Notes: generated from the letters alone by a model not told the origin. A stretch of DNA of 10,814 nt from Dehalococcoidales bacterium (GCA_028706995.1 JAQTVR010000016.1:4339-15152); one strand, 5' to 3'; positions 1 to 5,998 are shown, numbered from the stretch's first letter. Numbers and translations: made by a program.

Positions 1-307
1 TCTTGCTAAGGGCATCGGTAAATAAGCCGACAGCCTAATTGTAAAGTTAAGTTTATTTTTATCTCTCTTTCGCCAATCACATGCTGTAAATAATATACGA
101 GAAAGCTATATAAGTATTACACCTATTCTTAACAATAATCAATCTTTTAAGTTTACTTGCCGGAGAAAAATAAAAGAGGAAGACAGCAGTGAGAATAATC
201 ATTTCGTTATATAGTTGAAATAATCGGTTTTTTGTAATACTCTCCTTTGTAAATCGTATATATATTATGAAAAAAGTCGAGATATAAAAAAATAAAGGAG
301 GAGTAAA
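1..307. other. AT-rich intergenic region upstream of the chagasin-like gene
   Basis: No gene can be supported here. An imperfect hairpin lies at 11-35 (GGC/GCC and TCGG/CCGA arms around an 8-base loop), and a T-rich run follows only about 20 bases later, so it could be the remains of a terminator for a gene left of the window. Short open frames at the left edge end within about 40 bases and are not recognisable. A weak promoter may lie at 215-241 (TTGAAA, 15-base spacer, AATACT), but its spacing is poor. The strong SD of the next gene (AAGGAGGAG, 295-303) lies at the right end. Confidence 0.5.
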
Positions 308-697
308 ATGAAAAAGTTCGTAGCACTGGCTGCATTGATTCTAATGATCACCTGTATGGCAATCGGTTGTGGTGCAGGGAGGGTTTTTGCATACAGTGAT
401 CCCTCGGAAATGATCGAAACGGATACCAATAGGGAATTCATCATACAGATTGCACTGGCTTCTAATCCGAGTACCGGTTATACTTGGGTAGCAACCTTTG
501 ATGAGACCAAACTCGAACTGGTATCAGATACCTATGAGGCTGATAAAACCGATGTGCTTGTCGTAGGCGCCGGAGGCACTCAGTATCTGCAGTTCAAAGC
601 GTTGCAGAGCGGGGAAGTAACCATCACTATGGACTACCAGAGACCCTGGGAGAAACAATCCATAGACCAGAAAGTATTTATTGTCAATATAGATTAA
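308..697 (+). CDS. chagasin family (I42) cysteine peptidase inhibitor, secreted or lipoprotein
   Basis: The 129-residue protein is predicted to be exported and to block papain-like cysteine proteases, as the chagasin/amoebiasin family does. All three inhibitory-loop signatures are visible in the right order: NPSTGYTW at residues 53-60, a Gly-rich VGAGGT loop at 86-91, and RPW at 112-114. The N-terminus has KK followed by a hydrophobic stretch and Cys21 in AIGC. This resembles a lipobox, although position -3 is Ala rather than Leu; cleavage near Ala28 (VFAYS) by a normal signal peptidase is the alternative. The mature domain of about 100 residues is typical in length. A strong SD (AAGGAGGAG) ends 4 bases before the ATG. 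The gene stands alone with a possible terminator 50 bases downstream. The target could be the cell's own or a foreign protease; no papain-like protease gene is in the window. Confidence 0.88.
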   Translation: MKKFVALAALILMITCMAIGCGAGRVFAYSDPSEMIETDTNREFIIQIALASNPSTGYTWVATFDETKLELVSDTYEADKTDVLVVGAGGTQYLQFKALQSGEVTITMDYQRPWEKQSIDQKVFIVNID

Positions 698-749
698 ATA
701 ATTATAACCTATTGATGATTACCGTTTTCCCCTGCTTTGTTCTATCTTC

Positions 750-776
750 CGGGTTATTATATCCCGTCTATTTTTT
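750..776 (+). terminator. possible Rho-independent terminator after the chagasin-like gene
   Basis: A CGGG (750-753)/CCCG (763-766) stem with a 9-base AT loop is followed by TCTA and then six T (771-776). The stem is only 4 pairs and the T-run is offset by 4 bases, so it is a weak candidate, but its place 53 bases after the stop is suitable. Confidence 0.4.
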
Positions 777-833
777 GCTAATCCACGCAAATATTTTAAT
801 TTGACTGGTACTAAAGATGACTGTTAGAATTAG

Positions 834-1012
834 TGACCTGTCCCCCGAAAACGATACCAGATATAATATCGTAAAAGGGAGGGGAAATGGTTAAGAAAGG
901 GTACACACCGGAACAAATCATTAACAAGCTTCGCGAAGCTGAAATAATGCTTAGCCAGGTCAAAATAATTAGTGCGATACCTAAGCTTTTGAGTGAGTCG
1001 CTTAGAATATAA
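834..1012 (+). mobile_element. truncated left end of an IS3-family insertion sequence
   Basis: The stretch begins with TGACCTGTCCCCCGAAA (834-850), which has the look of an IS3-family terminal inverted repeat starting TG. Next come a small inverted repeat CGATA (852-856)/TATCG (867-871), an SD-like GGGAGGGG (877-884), and the start of a transposase OrfA. No matching right-hand inverted repeat and no orfB (DDE) sequence were found downstream to 1388, so the element is a dead stump. Residual similarity may run to about 1080 in shifted frames. Confidence 0.65.
887..1012 (+). pseudogene. IS3-family transposase OrfA, N-terminal fragment
   Basis: Reading from ATG 887 gives 41 codons. The first about 24 (MVKKGYTPEQIINKLREAE, then IMLSQ) match the N-terminal helix-turn-helix region of IS3-family OrfA, whose family form is roughly K-x-Y-T-P-E-Q-I-I-x-K-L-R-E-A-E. 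After residue 24 the match fades: KIISAIPKLLSES still resembles the usual (K)xISExCRKLGISE region with losses, and a stop follows at 1010. A different frame at about 1034-1060 reads FDELEFE, resembling the following K-E-L-E-K-E-N helix, which suggests frameshift decay rather than a clean cut. A 76-codon open frame on the opposite strand across this segment is a shadow. The fragment cannot encode a working transposase. Confidence 0.7.
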
Positions 1013-1388
1013 CTTTCCCATTATCGGTATAATTTGATGAGCTAGAATTTGAATGTTCAACTTTGAATACTTTCTCGAAAAGAGTTTTTACCTTTTGAAC
1101 ATGATGGTGGGCTACGCCGTACAATAGGCAGAACCTTTTCAATTAAATTCGACCTGATAAAGTAGTTTTATAAGGTTTGTTTCCTCCGTCGTAGACAACC
1201 TATCCCCTTTGTCCCCTTTTCTTGTCTGGAAAGGGGAATTTTAGACAGGAAGGAGTTGCGTCTCTTCCTTAGACCTTCTGCCCTATGGCTGAGGTCTCTA
1301 AATATTCTTTTGCTCGAAACTAACCATTCCGTAACTTTTGCGTTATTATTAATATAACAGGGCTTACAAAACCACTGGAGGTAATTGT
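1013..1388. other. non-coding region between IS remnant and serpin gene, with several hairpins
   Basis: No gene is supported. The left part may hold decayed transposase sequence. The middle (1200-1300) is rich in inverted repeats: a 10-pair hairpin at 1212-1237; AGGAAG/CTTCCT arms nearby (about 1247-1269); and AGACCTT (1271-1277)/GAGGTCT (1291-1297), which encloses GCC/GGC around a CTAT tetraloop. The right part is AT-rich and carries the serpin SD (CTGGAGGT, 1375-1382). TATAAC at 1353-1358 could be a -10, but no matching -35 was found. Confidence 0.5.
1212..1241 (+). terminator. 10-bp hairpin followed by a short T-run, terminator-like
   Basis: TCCCCTTTTC (1212-1221) pairs with GGAAAGGGGA (1228-1237) over ten pairs (one T-G wobble) around the hexaloop TTGTCT. 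AATTTT follows directly. This is the strongest hairpin in the window. Nothing obviously transcribed lies just upstream except the IS remnant, so it may be a terminator, part of a structured RNA, or a relic of the element. The loop TGTCT can alternatively pair with AGACA at 1243-1247. Confidence 0.4.
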
Positions 1389-2669
1389 ATGAAGCAGTTA
1401 GTTTTTACTTTGCTTGTTGCCGTGCTGGTATTAAGCTCCATTTCCTGCGCTCAGACGCAGGTGTACGGACAGGAACTTAAATCTGACAAGCCTTATAATA
1501 CCTCCCCGAATGTCAGCGAATCGGATTTACAAACCCTCGTTACAGGCAATAACGAGTTCGCCCTTGCCCTATACCAACAACTAAGCGCTGCCGATGACGG
1601 CAATCTTTTCTTTTCCCCCTATAGCCTCTCAATTGCGCTGGCGATGACTTATGCCGGCGCTAACGGTGTCACCGAAGAGCAGATGGCGGATACACTGAAA
1701 TTTCTACTTGAAGATGAAAAGTTGCACGCTGCTTTTAACAAGCTGGCACTGGAACTCGCCAGCCGCGGCGAGGGAGATAAAAGCAAGGATGAAGAAGGTT
1801 TCAAACTGAATATTGTTAATGCCATCTGGGGGCAGATAAAATATGAGTTCCTTTCTGATTACCTCGATACCCTCGCAGTAAATTATAGCGCAGGGCTCAG
1901 GTTACTCGATTATATAAATGACCCGGAAGGTTCCCGTCAGGCTATAAATGAATGGGTTAGCGAACAAACAGAACGACGCATCGAGAACCTGATTAAAAAA
2001 GGGATTATTTCTGTAGTAACACGACTTGTTCTGACCAATGCTATATACTTCAATGCAGCATGGGAATCACCTTTCAATGAAGATAACACGACTGACGGAG
2101 TTTTCTACCTGTCAAACGGCAGCACTGTCACAGTATCGATGATGCATCAAACCAAAGAATTAGGCTATACCTTAGGAGATGGTTACAAGGCAATCGAACT
2201 TAAATATGATGGCAATGAACTTTCCATGGTGATAATACTCCCCAACGAGGGCAATTTTGAGCAGTTCGAGGCATCACTAAATGCCCAAACGCTTGAGGAA
2301 ATCCTCGATAGCATCCATACTACCAGTGTCACTCTTTCGATGCCCAAATTCGAATACACGTCCGAATTCAGTGTCAAAGATACCCTCGAAGCCATGGGAA
2401 TGACAGAAGCCTTCTCTATGGATGCAGACTTCTCAGGTATGACAGGCAACTACGACCTGTATATTAAAGATGTAGTTCACAAAGCTTTCGTATCTGTCGA
2501 TGAAGCTGGCACCGAAGCGGCAGCCGCCTCTGCGGTTATAATGGACTTGAAATCAGTACCATTAGAATCAGTCGAATTTACTCTCGACCACCCATTTATA
2601 TATCTCATTCGGGATATCGAGACCAATACTATTTTATTTATAGGATGTGTTGTAAATCCGGCTGAATAG
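1389..2669 (+). CDS. secreted serpin (serine protease inhibitor, family I4)
   Basis: A 426-residue serpin: a suicide inhibitor that traps serine (sometimes cysteine) proteases through its reactive-centre loop. Residues 1-19 are a hydrophobic signal; Cys20 (SSISC) could be lipidated, although the lipobox is imperfect. Family blocks appear in order: NLFFSPYSLSIALAM (72-86), NAIYFNAAW (217-225), LSMPKFEY with ADFSGMT further on, then KAFVSVDEAGTEAAAAS (hinge) and DHPFIYLIRD near the C-terminus. The hinge starts at Glu372 (P17) and has Thr at P14 and small residues at P13-P8 apart from one Glu, as in inhibitory serpins. Counting from it puts P1 at Lys388 and P1' at Ser389, which predicts a trypsin-like target. 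The P1' side is a few residues longer than in antitrypsin. The SD (CTGGAGGT) lies 6 bases before the ATG. The gene is monocistronic and about 700 bases from the chagasin-like inhibitor. Confidence 0.95.
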   Translation: MKQLVFTLLVAVLVLSSISCAQTQVYGQELKSDKPYNTSPNVSESDLQTLVTGNNEFALALYQQLSAADDGNLFFSPYSLSIALAMTYAGANGVTEEQMADTLKFLLEDEKLHAAFNKLALELASRGEGDKSKDEEGFKLNIVNAIWGQIKYEFLSDYLDTLAVNYSAGLRLLDYINDPEGSRQAINEWVSEQTERRIENLIKKGIISVVTRLVLTNAIYFNAAWESPFNEDNTTDGVFYLSNGSTVTVSMMHQTKELGYTLGDGYKAIELKYDGNELSMVIILPNEGNFEQFEASLNAQTLEEILDSIHTTSVTLSMPKFEYTSEFSVKDTLEAMGMTEAFSMDADFSGMTGNYDLYIKDVVHKAFVSVDEAGTEAAAASAVIMDLKSVPLESVEFTLDHPFIYLIRDIETNTILFIGCVVNPAE

Positions 2670-2690
2670 CGGATTATAGATAAGGTTTTT
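2655..2690 (+). terminator. possible terminator overlapping the serpin stop codon
   Basis: AATCCG (2655-2660) pairs perfectly with CGGATT (2670-2675) across a 9-base loop containing the TAG stop (2667-2669). A GGTTTTT run follows at 2684-2690. The 10-base offset of the T-run makes this a weak candidate. Confidence 0.3.
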
Positions 2691-2991
2691 AACGGACACT
2701 AATATGAAATATGATTGGTATTGTGTTTCATTATGCGTACTTCCAATTGAATTTCCCCAGTTTGAAAAATAGATTAAAATCTATGCCATTACTATAACGG
2801 ATATATAACCTAATATCCTGAGCTTGTTTATTAAAAAGCATGAGTGACTAAACTAAGTTAGCCTGAAATAGTAAACTATTAGTGGCCTAGATTTTTGTCC
2901 GGTATATGTAGATTTCGCCTCATTAAGCTATTTCTTTTTTATGAGATTTATTGGATAATAATATTAGTGCTTATGTAGAAGGAGGTATTTC
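2691..2991. other. AT-rich intergenic region between serpin and flavodoxin genes
   Basis: No gene is supported; open frames are under 25 codons and lack an SD. A stem-loop lies at 2859-2889. GATAAT at 2954-2959, 32 bases before the flavodoxin ATG, could be its -10, but no good -35 is seen 16-18 bases upstream. The flavodoxin SD is AGAAGGAGGT (2977-2986). Confidence 0.5.
2859..2897 (+). terminator. stem-loop with T-run, possible terminator
   Basis: TAGCC (2859-2863) pairs with GGCCTA (2884-2889, one bulge). AATAG (2867-2871) pairs with CTATT (2876-2880) around a TAAA loop, and a symmetric 3x3 internal loop lies between the two stems. ATTTTTG follows at 2891-2897. It lies about 190 bases past the serpin stop, so it could end that transcript or insulate the flavodoxin gene. 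Confidence 0.3.
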
Positions 2992-3438
2992 ATGAAAAGG
3001 GTATTAATAATTTACTATAGCCTAACGGGTAATACAGAGAAAATGGCGGAGTATATCGCAGAGGGAGTTCGATTTAATGGGCATGAAGTATTGGTTAAAA
3101 AGACTTCCGATATTACCAATAGAGAGGATATTAGGGGATTTGACGGTTATATATTTGGTTCCCCAACACACCATAGAGATATGGCTCAGGATATGAAAGA
3201 CTTCCTGCTCATACCAAGAAGGGAAGACCTCAAAGGTAAGCTGGCAGGTTCTTTTGGTTCGTATACTCACAGCGGTGGGGATGCCCCAACCATTCTCTTA
3301 AAGACTATGGAGCATGTCTTTCAGATGAAACCTTCTGAACTTGGGCCATTTAACCTGGTAGAGACTCTTGTAGAGACTACTGATGGATTGCATACAAGCC
3401 ACGATTACGGAAGGGTATTTGGAGAAGAGTTGGGCTAA
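2992..3438 (+). CDS. small flavodoxin-family protein (FMN-binding)
   Basis: A 148-residue cytoplasmic single-domain flavodoxin-like protein, presumably a one- or two-electron carrier using FMN. It opens with a beta strand (KRVLIIYYS) and the phosphate-binding loop SLTGNTEKMA (residues 10-19). The second flavin loop is GSPTHHRDM (about 57-65) and the third is GSYTHSGG (about 89-96). This arrangement (GSPT, then GSY-x-x-GG) resembles the C-terminal flavodoxin domain of A-type flavoproteins (FprA) and free-standing flavodoxin/NAD(P)H:quinone-reductase-like proteins, rather than classical short-chain flavodoxins. No diiron domain or reductase partner is adjacent. SD AGAAGGAGGT ends 5 bases before the ATG. 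The exact electron partner cannot be named from sequence. Confidence 0.85.
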   Translation: MKRVLIIYYSLTGNTEKMAEYIAEGVRFNGHEVLVKKTSDITNREDIRGFDGYIFGSPTHHRDMAQDMKDFLLIPRREDLKGKLAGSFGSYTHSGGDAPTILLKTMEHVFQMKPSELGPFNLVETLVETTDGLHTSHDYGRVFGEELG

Positions 3439-3544
3439 TTCCTCTATCTTGCTTCAGGCAGCAAAACAAAATTACGTATACATGCTAAAATCTTGAGAAT
3501 ACCTCGAATCGCCAGGCCAGGTCATCCATGGTTGATTGGCTGCT

Positions 3545-3694
3545 TCACCCCAGCGCCTGTCCTAAGAATAACGGCCAGACTACTATGCCCAGTAATATCT
3601 TCCACCATACCAGGTGAGCAAAAGAGATCGTAAATAACCACCCAATGAACCAAATGATTCCTCCTGTGGCACCTGTTGCACCCTGCTTATTCAT
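3545..3694 (-). CDS. small Trp-rich membrane protein, 49 aa, unknown function
   Basis: A longer reading from 3769 exists, but ATG 3694 is preceded on the minus strand by a strong SD (GAGGAGGAGAAT then ATG), so the internal start is preferred. The protein is 49 residues: a short polar Gly/Ala/Thr head (MNKQGATGATGG), then two hydrophobic segments (about 12-31 and 33-48) separated by a single Lys32. Trp15, Trp19, Trp30, Trp31 and Trp40 make it unusually tryptophan-rich. It is most likely a two-pass or hairpin inner-membrane protein. I do not recognise a named family and assign no function. It converges with the flavodoxin gene and has no co-directional partner within 300 bases. A type I toxin is conceivable from size alone, but no antisense RNA features were seen. 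Confidence 0.65.
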   Translation of the reverse strand: MNKQGATGATGGIIWFIGWLFTISFAHLVWWKILLGIVVWPLFLGQALG

Positions 3695-3995
3695 ATTCTC
3701 CTCCTCTGTATAGTGATATACCTGCAATAATACCATTTCTTGAAGCGCTACAGATGATAGTGGGCTCACAATATTTTACAAATTACGACAGCTAGAATAA
3801 CACGCTTCGAGCCTATATGTGTTTTTTGTGTTGTAGTTTTTGTATGTTTGGCACGATAGCACAGGTTAAAGTTTGTTACTTGTGTATAGATCTATCTCAA
3901 TAAACACTCAAATGGTTTTGGCTTGGGGTTTCAAGGCGACCATCGTATAGAGATTTTACCCCTACGAATAATTATCGAACCCATAGTCACGTCAG
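3695..3995. other. intergenic region between two minus-strand small genes
   Basis: Nothing coding is supported. It contains a T/G-rich stretch (about 3821-3850), which reads as A-runs on the minus strand, and a perfect 10-base palindrome ATAGATCTAT (3886-3895). No convincing promoter was found for the 49-residue gene, nor a terminator for the YtxH gene. Confidence 0.45.
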
Positions 3996-4220
3996 TTATC
4001 TCATTCCTTCTTTGGTACGGTTCCGCAAATAGATATATTTCCGTTCCGGAGTCATAAACAGCCACTTGAATTTGTGATTAGTCTTTTTCGCCTTATCCGT
4101 TAACGTCGCCCTCGTTTCACTTCCCGGGCGAGGGGCATAAAGAAGGCCGATAACCAAACCTAAAGCTATTCCTACCAGCAAACCTACGCTTATTCCAGTT
4201 GCTTTTTCTCTTTCTGACAT
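3996..4220 (-). CDS. YtxH domain-containing small membrane protein
   Basis: A 74-residue protein with a short charged N-terminus (MSEREKATG), one glycine-rich membrane segment (about residues 10-28, GISVGLLVGIALGLVIGLL) and directly after it YAPRPGSETR (28-37), the hallmark of the YtxH family (L-x-A-P-x-x-G-x-E-T-R). The tail is basic and differs from the usual long amphipathic helix: about 37 residues rich in Lys/Arg. YtxH-like proteins are often general-stress or envelope proteins of unknown mechanism. The SD AAGGAG lies 7 bases before the ATG (minus strand). The gene stands alone; the next minus-strand gene lies about 300 bases downstream. Confidence 0.8.
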   Translation of the reverse strand: MSEREKATGISVGLLVGIALGLVIGLLYAPRPGSETRATLTDKAKKTNHKFKWLFMTPERKYIYLRNRTKEGMR

Positions 4221-4230
4221 TTTATTCTCC

Positions 4231-4272
4231 TTATTTCTTTAGCCACATACCACCTCCACAGCGGTCCAGCAT
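4231..4272 (-). other. 13-codon upstream open frame before the YtxH gene (possible leader peptide)
   Basis: On the minus strand, ATG 4272 opens MLDRCGGGMWLKK and stops at TAA 4231. The last two bases of this stop begin the AAGGAG that serves the YtxH gene, which places the tiny frame where a leader peptide could affect translation. The SD for the leader itself is poor (GGGGAT). It may well be chance. Confidence 0.15.
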
Positions 4273-4305
4273 GTCATCCCCGGTGAGTAGGCATAGTCAA
4301 TATAA

Positions 4306-4330
4306 TTATTCTGACATATTTATTATGACA
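4306..4330. repeat. tandem-like direct repeats TTATTCTGACA / TTATTATGACA
   Basis: Two 11-base copies (4306-4316 and 4320-4330) differ at one position and are offset by 14 bases. They lie in the gap between divergent transcripts and could be an operator, but there is no direct evidence. Confidence 0.35.
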
Positions 4331-4425
4331 ACATAAATTACCTTCAGGGATTTATACGGTTCAATCCGACTTTTGCCGAGTCAACTATCATAACGGTATG
4401 ACGAACTCAATTGTTAATGGTATGC

Positions 4426-4450
4426 TCCACTTGTAAGAAAAGTGGATTTT
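4426..4450 (+). terminator. 7-bp hairpin with short T-run
   Basis: TCCACTT (4426-4432) pairs perfectly with AAGTGGA (4440-4446) around GTAAGAA, and TTTT follows (4447-4450). No plus-strand gene lies just upstream, so if it terminates anything it would be read-through from far left. It may only be a structural element. Confidence 0.25.
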
Positions 4451-4519
4451 AATCACGAATGGGCTGCACCGATTCCTTTGACCTTTCCACTATTCGCCAT
4501 ACAGAGGACGGCTTTATTT

Positions 4520-4548
4520 TTGAGCTATACTGCTGATTATGCTATATT
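4520..4548 (+). promoter_or_regulatory. extended -10 promoter of the tRNA-Ser / miaB block
   Basis: TTGAGC (-35, 4520-4525; 4 of 6 consensus bases) is followed by a 17-base spacer and TATATT (-10, 4543-4548; 5 of 6). TGC stands directly before the -10, which fits the extended TGn motif. Transcription would start near 4555, giving a leader of about 20 bases before the tRNA. This is the best promoter in the window. Confidence 0.65.
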
Positions 4549-4576
4549 ATTTATGCTAAAAGATGCTACATAGCGA

Positions 4577-4668
4577 GGAGGGGTCGCATAGTGGTCTAGT
4601 GCGGGCGCCTGCTAAGCGCTTACCCTGGGAAACTGGGGTCGAGGGTTCAAATCCCTCCCCCTCCGCCA
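4577..4668 (+). tRNA. tRNA-Ser (anticodon GCU), CCA encoded
   Basis: It folds as a class II tRNA of 92 bases. The acceptor GGAGGGG (4577-4583) pairs with CCCCTCC (4658-4664); discriminator G4665 and encoded CCA (4666-4668) follow. The D arm is GCA...TGC, the anticodon stem GGCGC/GCGCT, and the loop CTGCTAA with anticodon GCT at 4611-4613. There is a long variable arm (ACCC...GGGGT) as in serine tRNAs, and the T arm is GAGGG-TTCAAAT-CCCTC. It decodes AGC/AGU. No terminator is seen in the 55 bases before miaB, so the two may be co-transcribed. No copy of its 3' end was found in the window, so there is no sign of use as an integration site here. Confidence 0.97.
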
Positions 4669-4723
4669 TGTTAGGAAATTCACATTCTCTTAACCCCCTG
4701 AAAAAGAGTAAGAAATAACTATT

Positions 4724-5983
4724 ATGCCCCTATATCATATTTGGACAATAGGCTGCCAGATGAACAAGGCAGAATCCGAGAGGCTGGGCAGTCTGTTCGA
4801 ACAGATTGGCCATCAACCAACTGCGTTTGCCGAAGAAGCCGACCTTATTATTCTCAATAGCTGCGTTATTCGCCAGAGTGCTGAAAATAAGGTTGTCAGT
4901 AAAATCGGTGCTCTTAAATCATTAAAAAAGTCACGCCCTACTCTAAAGATTGCTCTGACCGGCTGCTTCGTCGACCCGGACATCGATAAGCTCAAGAAAA
5001 GATTCCCCGATGTAGACTATTTCTTCAAGGCTGGAGATTGGCCTCAATTTATAGAAAAGGTTAAAGAAGCGAGCGTATTGCCTGAAAAACCCGCCCCCAG
5101 CACATTTATCCCCATCATCCAGGGGTGCAACAACTTCTGCTCCTACTGCATCGTCCCCTACCGCCGCGGCAGGGAAAAAAGCCGCACGCTCGATGAAATA
5201 GTCCGCGAAGCCAAAACACTGGCAGATAGAGGGACCAGGGAAATCATTCTTGTTGGACAAAACGTAGACTCATACGGGCACGACCTGCCCGAAAAACCCG
5301 ACCTTGCACAGCTTCTGGTCGAGTTGAATAAGATTGAAGAACTTGCAAGAATACGCTTTTTAACCAACCATCCGAAAGATATGAGCGACAGGTTAATAAA
5401 CGCCATCGCCAGCCTGGACAAGGTATGCGAAGAGATAAACCTGCCGATGCAGGCAGGCGACGATGATATTCTAAAAGCCATGAGGCGCGGTTATACCGCC
5501 GAGCACTACCGCAAGCTTGTTAACCGCATACGTAACAAAGTCCCCGAGATTGCCATAAGCACCGATGTTATTGTCGGTTTCCCAGGGGAAACCGACAAAC
5601 AGTTCCAGGCAACGGTGGATTTGCTTGCCGAACTCAGGTTCGATAATGTCCATATAGCCGCATACTCACCGAGAGCCGGAACCATAGCCTCAAGGGAATA
5701 CGAAGATGATATCCCTCCTGAAGTGAAAAAAGAGCGTGTCAATATCATCGAAAAATTGCAAAAAAAAATAGCCACGGATATAAATGCCATGCTGCTCTAT
5801 CAGACCATGCAGGTTTTAGTGGAAGGTAAAAAGAAGGGAAAGTGGCATGGAAGAAGCCGAAGTGGTAAACTGGTATTCTTCAATAATAAAAACGAAATAC
5901 TCGGTCAGGTAGTAAAAGTTAGAATCGAAAAGACAAGCCCATGGGCGCTCCAGGGAGTATTATATACGGGAAACGGAAGTTAG
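4724..5983 (+). CDS. miaB: MiaB, tRNA-2-methylthio-N6-dimethylallyladenosine synthase
   Basis: A 419-residue radical-SAM methylthiotransferase that adds the 2-methylthio group to i6A37 in tRNAs reading UNN codons. The N-terminal UPF0004 domain has the auxiliary [4Fe-4S] cysteines Cys11 (TIGCQMN), Cys47 (NSCVIRQSAE) and Cys81 (LTGC). The radical-SAM motif is Cys135-x3-Cys139-x2-Cys142, followed by VPYRRGREKSR. LPMQAGDDDILKAMRRGYT and the C-terminal TRAM region (about 350-415) also fit. NSC-VIR and the GREKSR block fit MiaB better than RimO or MtaB. Start ATG 4724 gives the usual short lead into the first Cys motif; its SD (AAGAG/TAAG) is weak. The tRNA lies 55 bases upstream and yajC 15 bases downstream, which suggests one operon. 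The neighbouring tRNA-Ser(GCU) is not a usual MiaB substrate, since AGY-reading tRNAs normally carry t6A. Confidence 0.93.
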   Translation: MPLYHIWTIGCQMNKAESERLGSLFEQIGHQPTAFAEEADLIILNSCVIRQSAENKVVSKIGALKSLKKSRPTLKIALTGCFVDPDIDKLKKRFPDVDYFFKAGDWPQFIEKVKEASVLPEKPAPSTFIPIIQGCNNFCSYCIVPYRRGREKSRTLDEIVREAKTLADRGTREIILVGQNVDSYGHDLPEKPDLAQLLVELNKIEELARIRFLTNHPKDMSDRLINAIASLDKVCEEINLPMQAGDDDILKAMRRGYTAEHYRKLVNRIRNKVPEIAISTDVIVGFPGETDKQFQATVDLLAELRFDNVHIAAYSPRAGTIASREYEDDIPPEVKKERVNIIEKLQKKIATDINAMLLYQTMQVLVEGKKKGKWHGRSRSGKLVFFNNKNEILGQVVKVRIEKTSPWALQGVLYTGNGS

Positions 5984-5998
5984 AGTAAGGAGTTAAAA

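Larger units (their letters stand above)
4221..4519. other. intergenic region between YtxH gene and tRNA promoter
   Basis: This is the divergent gap between the minus-strand YtxH gene and the plus-strand tRNA operon. No gene of normal size fits. It holds direct repeats (4306-4330), an imperfect palindrome TCATAAC/GGTATGA (about 4388-4401), a 7-pair hairpin (4426-4446) and a 13-codon minus-strand open frame (4231-4272) just ahead of the YtxH SD. A YtxH promoter was not clearly found; TTGTCA/TATATT-like elements are present but badly spaced. Confidence 0.45.

Noticed and set aside
830..1060. 76-codon open frame on the minus strand
   Set aside because: It lies exactly antisense to the IS3 left end and OrfA fragment, has no SD, and does not resemble a known protein.
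3449..3464. TTGCT/AGCAA hairpin after the flavodoxin gene as a terminator
   Set aside because: The stem is only 5 pairs and no T-run follows on either strand.
3545..3769. Longer 74-residue reading of the small Trp-rich protein
   Set aside because: The extra 25 residues are polar and atypical and begin without an SD, while the internal ATG at 3694 has a very strong one.
4577..4668. tRNA-Ser as an integration (att) site for the accessory region to its left
   Set aside because: No second copy of the tRNA 3' end and no integrase gene were found in the window. Islands usually insert at the 3' side, which here is followed directly by miaB.
4687..4708. CTCTT/AAGAG inverted repeat between tRNA and miaB as a terminator
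   Set aside because: It is a 5-pair stem with a 12-base loop and no T-run; it more likely only overlaps the weak miaB ribosome site.
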